The notes below the pieces were generated by a model, which made no database searches, was not told the origin of the DNA, and saw only the letters and a list, made by a program, of their open reading frames with translations. The translations under genes and the position numbers were made by a program. From assembly GCA_022419385.1 (NCBI GenBank), contig JAJUBI010000004.1, forward strand, positions 3,019,286-3,083,285: a stretch of DNA of 64,000 bases, read 5' to 3'. The first letter of the stretch is position 1, and the number at the start of each line of letters is the position of its first letter. This DNA is from Paraconiothyrium sp. Pb-2020. Taxonomy: Eukaryota; Ascomycota; Dothideomycetes; Pleosporales; Didymosphaeriaceae. Shown piece after piece: positions 54,593-64,000 of the stretch.

Positions 54593-56384
54593 TTATCTTC
54601 TCCTCATTCCCTGGATGATCTCTTGCCAACTCTTCTTGTCCATGCCCAGTGCTTCCCTCGCTATCTCCATCTCCTCCTCTGTCGGCAAGTTCACGATTGT
54701 TAGATACATCACATCCGGCTTGAGGGCCTTCTTCACACCCTTCATAACATATCCTATCGGCCCTCTAGGCTGCTGCGCCGGTTCTTTCGCTTTGGGCAGC
54801 AGCTTGCCATCTTCGCCGACATCCCGGAATTGAGGCCCACGGGCTGGTCTACGCTGTTCGAGACGGCCTTCACGGCCGGGGCCTCTTCTGCCGTATCCAT
54901 AGCCATCATCGTAGTCGTAGCCTGGTGAGCTTCCGCGTTGTCGATTAGCAACTAAGCTTCTTCGCGCGCCGAGGAGACCACCGCGGCTATCTTCGCTTCT
55001 GCTTCTACCGCCGCCAATGCCACTTTCTTGGGGACCTCTAGCTGCTGAAAGTGCACTGCCGAGGAGCCCGCCGCGCTGACGCCCACTACTACGACCATCT
55101 CCACCGCGAATGCCAAGCACCCCACGGCCTTGCACCACGACCTTTCCACCTGTCACGAGGGAGACCAAGTGTCCATTGTTGCAGGCGTTGTTCGGATCTG
55201 CAAAACTAGTTCTGAATTCCGGTGCATCACCATGAGCTTTTGTGAGCGCGGCATCCGGATTGTTGCCCGAGAAATCTGCCTGTGCCCGCCGATCGAAATA
55301 GTCAGCAACGAAATCCTTGTTCCGCATCATCCTCTCCTTGAAGCTCTCGTCGCGCTTGAGCTCCGGCCGTTTCACCATGTCGTCAAGACCAGGGTAAATG
55401 AGAGGTGCGATCTCCAGCGGCATCTCGTCAACATTCGCCTTGCCGGAAGCCAGGCGGATAGGATGCGTGAACTTGGCGGATTTTGATGCAGGTCGTTGGT
55501 CGTCGCCCGGTAATCCCCATTTTGAGACATTCTTCGCGTTCTCAAGGTTCACGGTCTCCATGCTGAGTTGGATTCCCCCGGTGACGCTGGCATCCTGTTT
55601 ACAAATTATAACCATCGCGTAGAGCCCTACGGGCATGAAGACATCTTTATTCATCTGGTCGAGGAACGTGTTCGCTTTCGCTCTGCCTTGAAGTTCGTGG
55701 CCAACCCTATACGACCGTTAATGACAATGTTCACAATGGTTGAGCACACTATTGTTACACGTACTGAGCAGCAATCGACACAGCAGTCGTGACACCCATA
55801 ACTATCGGTCCTGGTATAGCCATACCGACTATGCCAGCTGTCAGAGCCACTGCCTTGAGCCAAGGGGACCCTTGTGCGGATTTATCCCAGCTGTCCAGAA
55901 ACTTCATGAATGTATCTTGGTCGATACCAAGCGGCTCGAGATCCGGAGCATATGCACGTGTCCACCCTCGCGCTTTTGAACCCGGTCGCCTCTGTGGAAT
56001 AATGACTGGATTAGGGAGTCGCGACACTTCTCCAGGATGTATGTGTGCTTGATAATTTCTCGCCTCGGTAACGATTTGTGCGAGCTCTGCGATGACCTGG
56101 TCAGGGTTCGACTCGGTAGCCTTGTAAGCTGGAGGAGAACCAGCGGCTTCGTCTAGCGCCCAAATTCGCTCATCGTCAGCCGTCTCTTCGTCTGTGTTAG
56201 ACTTCCCGTTTTCCTCGTCGTCTATGTTCTGGACTTCCCCTTGGTTGTGGTTTCCTGTGCTGCGACTTGATTGCCCTTGTTGCGCCAGTGCTGCTTTGCG
56301 CTCTTTATGGTCGTAGTACTTCTCACCGGCGAGGCCTATGCCTGCGGAAATGCCCTGCACGGCCTTTCCGATGAGTTTAGACAT
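54593..56384 (-). CDS. Fungal-specific membrane-associated protein of unknown function
   Basis: Exons 56384-55765 and 55706-54593 give 577 aa. The N-terminus (MSKLIGKAVQGISAGIGLAGEKYYDHKERKAA in pieces) leads to an acidic linker and then DQVIAELAQIV. A conserved-looking core spans the 58-nt intron: WLKAVALTAGIVGMAIPGPIVMGVTTAVSIAAQ, a hydrophobic helix pair, then GRAKANTFLDQMNKDVFMPVGLYAMVI. The central part has an Asn/Ala-rich stretch, and residues of about 390-530 form a Gly/Arg/Ser low-complexity region (GGLLG repeats, RRGPGREGR). The end PDVMYLTIVNLPTEEEMEIA is again ordered. Related proteins are widespread in filamentous ascomycetes, to my knowledge without a known role. Joining the two frames through GTACGT..TATAG is needed to keep the family core intact. 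Confidence 0.75.
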
Positions 56385-58131
56385 GGGCAGAAGGTTCTCT
56401 GTTGGGAAAAGATCTTGTGAGTTTGAGTAATTATGTATAGGGCATCAAATGTGAATATCAACAAGACTGGGTATCTGCTGAGCCAGATCCAACACTTTGG
56501 AAGTGCTCTACTTATACCCATTTCGCCGTGCATCCCCAGACTGAGTTTCATACGCGTATTTGGCCCACCTGCGGAGTAAAGCGAAACAAGCACGGCCATA
56601 GTGGGGCGAAAAGCTTCGATGGCTTCGTGTGGATCCTGCCTTGCGTTCCCGGCAAACTTTGATAGGTGAAGCAATGAGGCCGTCCATGGTAGCCAAAGAA
56701 GGTGCTGACAGGGCGGAAAGACAAGGTGCAACGGACCGGTGGCTGTGCGGAAGCTGAGTTGCGATTGGTCAGCGCATTCCTCTCCCAGGTAGGATAGGCG
56801 CAGACGAAGCCACAACTCTAGCAGCACCCAGTTTGACACTTCGTCGGAAATGACGTCCAGTATAGTGATTAAGGGCATACGAAGATAGGCAGCACATCAT
56901 CCATAGGTGAAGAGAGGTATCTGTCGTGATGTTCGGAACTCTGACCCGGCTGTTTTGTCATCGATGCCATCCGAGGTACCATTCGCGTAGGTCTTGAGCG
57001 GCGGATAAGCGTGCTGGTCGCTGCGAGAAGAGCATATTTCTCAAGTCGTACGTTCAATAGTATGGCCATGAGCATACCCCCCTTAATACACCTAGTGTAT
57101 GATGGAAAGCATCATTTAGGGGGCAGAACACCAAGCATTACGCCTTGGACCGATGGAGTTGGTTGAGCGTTAATGAAATGAGGGCACAGCACCAAAAATC
57201 TTCACATATTCCGCGCAACACCCAGTTTCTTTACGTCGAATTCATGTTTACTGTGGTGTCCAGGGGTAGCACAGGGCACCAACCCTTTTGGCGAGGCACT
57301 GTTGGTAGCTCGCATCGTACCCCCGATTCAGAATGTATGTTGGCATCGTCGCATCATTTTGAAGGATCAGTAGACGGGCTTTGGCTCCTATCGTTGTGCT
57401 TCGCGTCGAGGCAACGAAGACAGACGATGTGGTAATCAAAGCCGAAATCCTATATCTGGATTTCCATCAGAGTAAAAGCAAGCCTGCGACGTGGATGGCG
57501 GTAGGCACTTTTCTTGGGGGCGAATGTCGCGCGGATTTCGCGTCGACGGTCGACCAAATAAAGAGAGTTGAAGCGTCTGACGCACGTTCGGAATGCGTAG
57601 CTGTGAACACCCGAGAACTGATAGCAGCTATATTCAGTGTCTATTCTGCGTCGTGCTGCTGTGATTTCGGTACGGCCGTAACGCATTCGAAGGGCTTACG
57701 TGCGAGCATCCCCGCATGCGCAGCGGCGCTACTCGTCGCATTACGCCAATCCACCCAATTCCTCCGACTCGGTAAGATCCTTCGCCCGATGCCTCCACCA
57801 TCCACCCCGTCAACTTCACCTGTCATGTCGCCGGCGGAAGGTTTGACATACGGGCTGAGGCGTGTGCAGTCGCGCCAATCCGTCATTGGCACTCCGCCGA
57901 CTTCAGCTTGACTGTTGGCTAACCCGTATTAGCATGGCAGAGCTGTAGACATGGGGCGTAAACAACTGCGGCGTATAAAAGTCACTGTAGGGATGTGTAT
58001 AAGAACAATAGCATCGCATCCCAACTTCTCATCCACCGCACCAGCAACTACACATACCAACATCTGTTCCAACAATACAATTTCTGCATTTACCTTAGCA
58101 ACTTCCGTCTTCGTGCAAGATTTACTACGAC
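56385..58131. other. Intergenic, no firmly supported gene
   Basis: About 1.75 kb. A plus-strand frame to 57911 lacks an ATG at its 5' edge and has no family features; minus-strand frames here overlap it and are equally featureless. Confidence 0.35.
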
Positions 58132-59207
58132 ATGGCAACCACTATCCGCAAAGCTGTTATCCCGTCTTTCGGTGATGCAACGCATATCGAGATCGTCGAT
58201 GCTCAAATCGATCCTCCAGCAGCCAACCATGTCCAGGTCAAGACGATATACGCGGGAATGGGAGGCGCCGACTTCCTGATGCGCGAAGGCACCTACCCTC
58301 AGCAAAGGAGCGCTCCACTAACGCCTGGATACACCATCATCGGACGAGTTCATAAGACAGGCCCTGGAAGCTCCAAGTTCCAGATTGGCGATATGGTTGC
58401 CTGTCTTACCAAGTACGATGCCGATGCCGAGCTCTGCAACTGCCCCGAAAAGTACCTCGTCCCGGTTCCCAACGGTATCGATCTCAAACAAGCAGTCTCT
58501 TTGGTCCTTGATTGGGCCACAGCCTACGGTATGGTTTACCGGACCGCGCAAGTCAGCAAAGGCCAGAAAGTCTTCATTCATGGCCTAAGCGGTTCGGTGG
58601 GCTACGCACTACTCACGCTCTGCAAGCTGGAGGGCGCCGAGGTCTACGGAACGGCGTCGCCATCGAAGCACGAGGATCTGCGCAGAGATGGCGTCACTCC
58701 GTTCAGCTACAAGGATAAGAAATGGATTCAAACTATGAAAGAGATGGGAGGTGTGGAAGCAGCCTTTGATGCGCTCGGGTAAGGATAATGATCCTGTTCC
58801 AGTGTGTTTATATTTGCTGACACAATTGTAGATACGAGTCATGGGATGAGAGCTGGCAGATCATTAATCCCAAGGGTGGAAGACTTGTTGGATACGGGGG
58901 AAACCAAAACACCCTTAACGGCGAGTCGAGTAACAGGAGCCAGATACCTTCCATTGCAAAGCTCCTGGCCAGGGGTGCGGTTCCATTCTGCCCCAAGTCG
59001 ACCAATTTTTACTACATCGACCGAGATCAGAAAACCTATGGGCCGGAGCTACAGAAGTGCTTTGAATTATTAATTTCCGGTAAGATCCAGGTGCCGATCA
59101 AGAAAGTATGGACTCTGGAGCAAATTCCCGAAGCTCACCGGGAGAGGAACAACTTGCCTGGGATTGGCTCAATGGTGGTGAAGATCAACGAAGACCCGGA
59201 GGCGTAA
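58132..59207 (+). CDS. Medium-chain dehydrogenase/reductase, quinone-reductase type
   Basis: Exons 58132-58778 and 58832-59207 give 340 aa. Typical MDR order: an N-terminal GroES-like domain (VKTIYAGMGGADFLMREGTYP, LTPGYTIIGRVHKTG, FQIGDMVACL) and a Rossmann domain starting VFIHGLSGSVGYALLTLCKLEGAEVYGTAS. The zinc-binding cysteine set of alcohol dehydrogenases is missing, so it is the zinc-free NADPH:quinone/enoyl-reductase type. The 53-nt intron splits DALGYESW. The substrate is unknown. It neighbours an SDR pseudogene and an FAD monooxygenase, suggesting a small oxidoreductase group. Confidence 0.88.
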
Positions 59208-59731
59208 CAAATTATAGATGGTCGCGCATTATACCCTGTTCTAGTCTGGTCACAATCCGCCCTTTCGATTGGGATAATACTCATTCATCATGCTTATATC
59301 ATCACTCCTTTTGAAAAGACGGCTTCTTTGTCGTATGCCCATGGGTGATACCGCTTGCTGCGCCCCTAGCGCATACTTCCTTCTACATAAGTGACCTGCA
59401 CTACCACCGCTCCTGTTCAATGACACTTCGATAAGCCAATCAACAAAGGTATGACTCCAACAGGCGTGACTATTTCTATCGTGCATTGGCACCTATATTT
59501 CAGATGCATGAGTTTGGCTAGCAGAGAAGGGCAAGCAGGATTTGCTACAAGGGTCGAAAGGGTTTCCTATACGCGCTGTGGTCGGTACTCTAAACTAGGA
59601 GTCTTCATCCCTCTTTCAGGCAGTGAAATAGTGTGTGATCTACACCGTCTTCGGCTGACGGCACTTCATGTCTCTAAGACACTGCTAGTCTTGATCAAGT
59701 CGAATGGCAAATTCTCAAGTGGGTGGTTCCT
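59208..59731. other. Intergenic, no supported gene
   Basis: About 520 bp between the MDR stop and the last open codon of the SDR pseudogene. No intact SDR C-terminus is found here. Confidence 0.4.
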
Positions 59732-60445
59732 TTACTCAGAAGGTTGGACGCTGTGGTCAGCCCTACTATGTTGGCGAACACGTCTGATCGAAACGTTGTG
59801 CTGTGTAATTTTCCTGTACACCTCCCTATCTTCCGCCTTTTCACTCTTTACGGGGTTTTCAATCATTGGTGTGAAGATCATGCCGGGTACGACGCAGTTC
59901 AATCGGACGTTCTTCGGGGCGTAAATGACGGCAGTCACACGCGTGAAAGGGAGGAGCGCGGCCTTCGCGGTTGAGTACGCTACTTGCGGCTTGCCTAGAT
60001 AAGCAATTCCGGCGGCACTTGCATTGCTCACGATAACATCAGGGCCTTGCTTTCCCATTATGGGCAGAACGTGGTGGACTGAGAGGTAAACACTTGTCAA
60101 GTTCAATGCCAGTTGCGACTCCCATAGCTCTTCAGACAGAGGATGCCGAATCTCCAAGCCGAGTCATCCCCACGTTATTGATCAAGATGTCTATGCGACC
60201 ATATTTCGGCATGGCTGCTTCAAGCGACGCGACGGACGTTCGCAGTAGACGTAACGTCGGCGGCCATGACATGGCATGTACCGCCGGCTGCTCGGAGGCG
60301 CGAGGCCGTGGATTGGGCAGCTTCGAGGCTGAGATCGCAGCCGAAGAGCTTCACGCCGTTCGGCGCGAGCCTGGCCGATCGCCATGACGAGACCCACTTT
60401 GCCATGGAGGTCCGGGAACGTTGGCAATGTGACCATGTTGGGCAT
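59732..60445 (-). pseudogene. Broken short-chain dehydrogenase/reductase (SDR)
   Basis: Clear SDR pieces occur in order on the minus strand but in different frames. The start MPNMVTLPTFPDLHGKVGLV (from 60445) should run into a TGxxxGxG cofactor site, but instead reads MAIGQA, and the frame then changes to LAPNGVKLFGCDLSLEAAQS. The next piece ends at a stop after NVRRVA, while SLEAAMPKYGRIDILINNVGMTRLGD continues in another frame and itself stops after ASSV. The last piece resumes as LSEELWESQLALNLTSVYL and keeps the catalytic YSTAK (after NASAAGIAYLGKPQVA). The usual C-terminal CSDxxxYITGQxLxVDGG end is missing. At least three frame breaks plus loss of the nucleotide motif make it non-functional. 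Confidence 0.85.
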
Positions 60446-60941
60446 ATCTGTAGATGTTTTGAGGGATTGGAAGAGGACGAAAGGAAGAGGATAAGGTTTG
60501 CGAGCGTCGCCACACCATTTTCTCAGGGAATTCAAGATCCGAAGGCGACTGAGCACAATGAGCGCACCGGCGGGGGACTGAACGCTGTCTCCGTTCCATC
60601 ACGCCGAAGGCCTTGCGTAAGTCGCGGGGTATGTGTGGAGAATGGCATTGGTTTGGGGTGATGCAGTGGGGTTTTAGTGGCTTGGAGTAGGTATTCTCAT
60701 TAGCCCCGCACTTGAAAGGTTAGCCGAAAGCGAACAGTGCCCGCTCTGGGAAGGAACGCATGACTCTGGGGCAGTTACACGAGGCTCAGCAGAAGCGAGT
60801 GTGCCTATAACTTGATAGAAGGATACAGCGTTCCATCTCACATCGCCTCCACTGGTTGCTACGACTTTCCCTAACCTCGATATTGCTGCAACTATTGCAC
60901 TCTAAACCCACATCCTCAGTAGCTTAGGCACACAACCAACC
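60446..60941. other. Intergenic, FMO promoter
   Basis: About 500 bp between the 5' end of the SDR pseudogene and the monooxygenase start. No gene supported. Confidence 0.4.
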
Positions 60942-62905
60942 ATGGGTGCTCATGATGGAAGCCGTCCATCGGCCCAGCGCGTCGAGCCAGGCTCCGTCAA
61001 CATCTCATTGGGCTCTTACCCGGCAACCTCGACATCGTCAGACGTCGATGCAGGAAAGGTAGCGCAGGATGTCATTTCGAGTCTAGAGAACGCCCTTGCC
61101 GGGAGGAACTCCGCTGCAGTTGCCAAGTTGTTTCTGGACGATAATAGCTACTGGCGAGACCACCTCGCCCTGACGTGGGAGCTTAGGACCCTGAAAGGAA
61201 GCGATAGAATCTCCCGTTTCGCGGCTTCCAGCAGGACACCCCTCACGAATATCCATGTCGACACCAGCGAACGTCACAGACAACCAAGGTTTGGACCGAT
61301 AGACGGCGTTGGAGAGGTCAATGGCATTGCGACATACTTCAATTTCGAGACGCAGATTGGACGTGGCCGAGGCGTGTTGAACTTGGCCGAAGAGAATGGA
61401 ACTTGGAGGGTCTTCACCATCTACACTGTTCTGACAGAGCTGAAGGGATATGAGGAGCCTACGGGAAAGAGGAGAACAAAGGGCGTCCAACATGGAGGAG
61501 ATCCAACTCGTAAGAATTGGCGCGAAAGGCGGGAGGCTGAAAGCAATCTGGAAGGAATTGACCCCAAGGTCTTGATCATTGGTGCCGGTCAAGGTGGCCT
61601 TGCTGCTGCGGCTAGATTAAAGATGTTGAATGTTTCGTCGCTGGTGGTTGACATGAATGAACGGGTGGGGGACAACTGGAGGAAGCGATATCATCAACTC
61701 GTACTCCATGACCCTGTTTGGTACGACCATTTGCCTTACATCTCTTTTCCAACTCATTGGCCGGTTTTCACTCCTAAAGACAAACTCGCCGACTGGTTCG
61801 AATCGTATGTGCAGCACCTGGAACTCAACGTCTGGACATCCACTAAGCTCACATCGTCATCTTGGGATGAAAGCAAGAAGCAGTGGACAGTGACCGTGGA
61901 GCGCAAGCTTCCCGATGGCTCAACAGAAACGCGAGCTTTCCACCCTAACCACATCATTCAAGCCACGGGTCACTCAGGAAAGAAGAACTTCCCAAACTTG
62001 AAGGGCATGGAAACGTTCAAAGGTTCACGTCTATGCCACTCCTCTGAGTTCTCTGGTGCTCGTCCAAACGCGCAGGGCCGAAAGGCTGTCGTAGTCGGCT
62101 GTTGCAATTCCGGTCACGACATTGCGCAGGATTTCTACGAGAAGGGGTACAATGTTACCATTGTCCAGCGCAGCACTACTTGCGTGATCTCGTCCGAATC
62201 TATCACAGACATTGGGCTGAAAGGTCTATATGATGAAGACGGTCCACCAACGGAAGACGCAGATCTAGCTCTATGGTCCATGCCGAGTGAAATTATGAAA
62301 ACATTGCAGGTAAAGGTAACGAAGCTGCAAAACGAGAATGACAAGGAGCTTTTGGATGGGCTGCGCGCTGCGGGCTTCGGCATCGATATGGGCGACATGG
62401 AGTCCGGACTCTTAATCAAGTATTACCAGCGCGGAGGTGGATACTACATCGATGTTGGCGCTTCCCAGCTTATCATCGAACGAAAGATTAAGGTCAAGCA
62501 GGGCCAAGAATTAGCCCAAATCTTGCCAGACGGCATTGAGTTTGCGGACGGATCGAAGTTGGAGGCTGACGAGATCATCTTCGCGACTGGCTACCAGAAC
62601 ATGCGGACTGAAGCAAGGACTATTTTTGGAGATGAGGTCGCTGATCGTGTAGGAGACGTTTGGGGCTTGAATGCTGAAGGAGAGTTCAGGACGATGTGGC
62701 AACAGTCGGGACACCCAGGCTTTTGGTAAATCTCCATTCACACTGTCATCCATGTGCACCAGCAGACACTAATACTTCATTCAGGTTCATGGGAGGCAAT
62801 CTCGCCATTACTAGATACTACTCAAGCCTTCTAGCGCTGCAGATTAAGGCCATTGAGGAAGGATTACTGAAGAATGAGGGTCAGAGCGAACATGCGAGAC
62901 TCTAG
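60942..62905 (+). CDS. FAD-dependent monooxygenase (FMO-like) with NTF2-like N-terminus
   Basis: Exons 60942-62725 and 62785-62905 give 634 aa. Residues of about 40-180 look like an NTF2/SnoaL-type fold (DVISSLENALAGRNSAAVAKLF, WRDHLALTWELRTLKG, GVLNLAEENGTWRVFTIY). The flavoprotein core then has the FAD site VLIIGAGQGGLAAAARLK, the NADPH-side motif VVVGCCNSGHDIAQDFY and the late FATGYQNMR. This layout is common among fungal flavin monooxygenases and related to plant YUCCA-type enzymes; the substrate is unknown. The intron 62726-62784 contains CACTAATAC near its AG and joins HPGFW to FMGGNLAITR. The protein ends SEHARL, so ARL is a candidate PTS1 signal, as in BioF. Confidence 0.9.
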
Positions 62906-63168
62906 TCGAGCGCAATCTAACCAACAATAATAATGTGACATATAAACGAAATACATTACAAGTTCTTCTACACATTGTCCACACAATCATCGTCCTCCTA
63001 TCGCGCGCTGTTCTCCGCGGTCCAAAAGGTCCGCAGCCCCACTAGAGCTCGCTCGTGCAGGGATACCCCTCACTAATGACGGCCACTTTGATCCGTTGCC
63101 CTATATATCAGGGCAATTCTTATCTGGCTCTATCAGTAAGGCTCACACGCCTCCCAACTTCTCGGACC

Positions 63169-64000
63169 ATGGACAAGAAACGGGTACTTGTAGGCTATGG
63201 TATTGATGTTGATGCAGTAGCCAACCACATCAACACTACGAAAGGAGGCCCACCGAATCTTACAAATGTGTCGCGAGGTACGCCTACCGTCTGTCTACGA
63301 CTAACCCGATGACCTCATCGCATGCAGGCGTCTTTGGAGCAACTCGAGGGGTGGAGCGTCTCCTAGAGCTCTATGAGAAATACAACATCAAAGCGACGTG
63401 GTACACACCAGGTCACACAATTGAAACCTTTCCGGATGATATTGCAAAGATTCGAGATGCTGGACACGAGATGTGAGCATGTTCCCAGTATGCAACCATG
63501 TTATCGAGACTGACACGACGATAGTGCGCTTCACGGTTACACACACGAATTCTGCTCCGACCTTACGCGCGAGCAGTTAGAGGCCATCTTCATGAAAACT
63601 ATCAAAATCGCAACAGACTTTTGCGGCAAGCCGCCTCTCGGTTTCACTTCGCCTGCCTGGAAGAATCACCCTGACCAGATCGAGCTGATGGGCAAGCTTG
63701 GGCTCAAGTACGATCATTCGTTCATGCATGATGACTTTCAACCGTACTATGTCAGCACCGGGAAGGAAGAGATGGTGACTACAGATTACTCCAAGCACCC
63801 GGATGAGTGGATGGTACCCATGAAGCATGCGGAGCAGAGCGATATCGTAGAGATTCCGGCAAATTGGACGTTGGATGATTGGCCACCGTTTCAGTGGGAT
63901 GGTGCAAGGCCGAACGCTGTACGTATTTCAATTGAGATGTTGGGTTGCATCAACTAACGTCTTCCGGTGATAGCACGGGTATGTTGACCCGTATTCTGTG
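63169..64000 (+). CDS. Polysaccharide deacetylase (NodB-like, PgdA type), 5' part
   Basis: Exons 63169-63277, 63328-63472, 63525-63918 and from 63974, still open at the window end. The protein starts MDKKRVLVGYGIDVDAVANHIN, where the IDVDA Asp is the usual metal/catalytic residue of the HpPgdA-like subgroup. GVFGATRGVERLLELYEKYNIKATWYTPGHTIE and ALHGYTHE give the NodB core and the zinc HxxxH pair. KPPLGFTSPAWKN and the fourth exon HGYVDPYSV follow. The subgroup covers deacetylases and cyclic-imide-hydrolase-like enzymes, so the substrate is uncertain and a chitin deacetylase role should not be assumed. All introns are in phase (50-55 nt). Confidence 0.88.

Noticed and set aside
57381..57911. 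176-codon plus-strand frame as a gene
   Set aside because: No ATG at its start, no domain, and equally open frames on the other strand.

Overview
This window is nuclear DNA from a filamentous ascomycete (Pezizomycotina; the gene content suggests Dothideomycetes, which is an inference). The genes are densely packed on both strands. Most have one to three short introns of about 45-90 nt with GT..AG ends and CTAAC/TACTAAT-like branch points, and the proteins are eukaryotic housekeeping or fungal-specific families. I saw no rRNA, tRNA, CRISPR array, transposon or bacterial-type operon. Exon borders come from reading frame, splice signals and recalled family features; no alignment was run.

Layout. 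1-1.7 kb: no gene. 1.7-3.0 kb: a secreted astacin-type metalloprotease. 3.2-9.1 kb: a complete biotin-assembly cluster, namely a fused BioD-BioA (-), BioF (+) and BioB (-). The targeting signals suggest a split pathway: BioF ends in a peroxisomal ARL tripeptide, while BioB and probably BioDA begin with mitochondrial-type leaders. CCAAT boxes lie in the intergenic regions next to all three genes. 9.4-11.7 kb: gamma-tubulin complex protein GCP4. 12.7-13.8 kb: a Cys-rich, single-span surface protein. 14.5-20.4 kb: Golgi apyrase (-), class I glutamine amidotransferase (-) and a DHA2-type MFS transporter (+).

20.5-25.2 kb is the largest gene-poor stretch and runs from AT-richer to strongly GC-rich sequence. 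It leads into a PMCA-type Ca2+-ATPase (25.5-29.8 kb) whose leader carries an intron and a 24-codon upstream ORF. 30.6-31.2 kb: a Pmp3-family membrane protein. 31.9-36.8 kb: a divergent pair, Pol III subunit Rpc37/RPC5 (-) and DDB1 (+). 37.9-43.3 kb: a MAPEG protein (-), mitochondrial 3-hydroxyisobutyrate dehydrogenase (+) and a leucine-rich-repeat protein (+). 44.3-50.0 kb: a small Cys-rich protein, Rix7 AAA-ATPase (-), ESCRT-III Vps20 (+), a PITH-domain protein (+) and Lsm8 (-). 50.4-51.1 kb: an AhpD-like fungal protein.

52-64 kb looks more accessory. It holds a large, probably decaying fungal gene with successive frame breaks, a 577-residue fungal protein of unknown function, an MDR oxidoreductase, a clearly broken short-chain dehydrogenase pseudogene, an FAD monooxygenase that also ends in ARL, and the 5' part of a PgdA-like polysaccharide deacetylase cut by the window edge.

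I found no convincing new biological system. The best leads are the compartment-split biotin cluster with its CCAAT elements, the two decaying genes, an in-frame 48-nt intron beside the astacin zinc site, the Ca2+-ATPase leader, and the two ARL-tailed enzymes.
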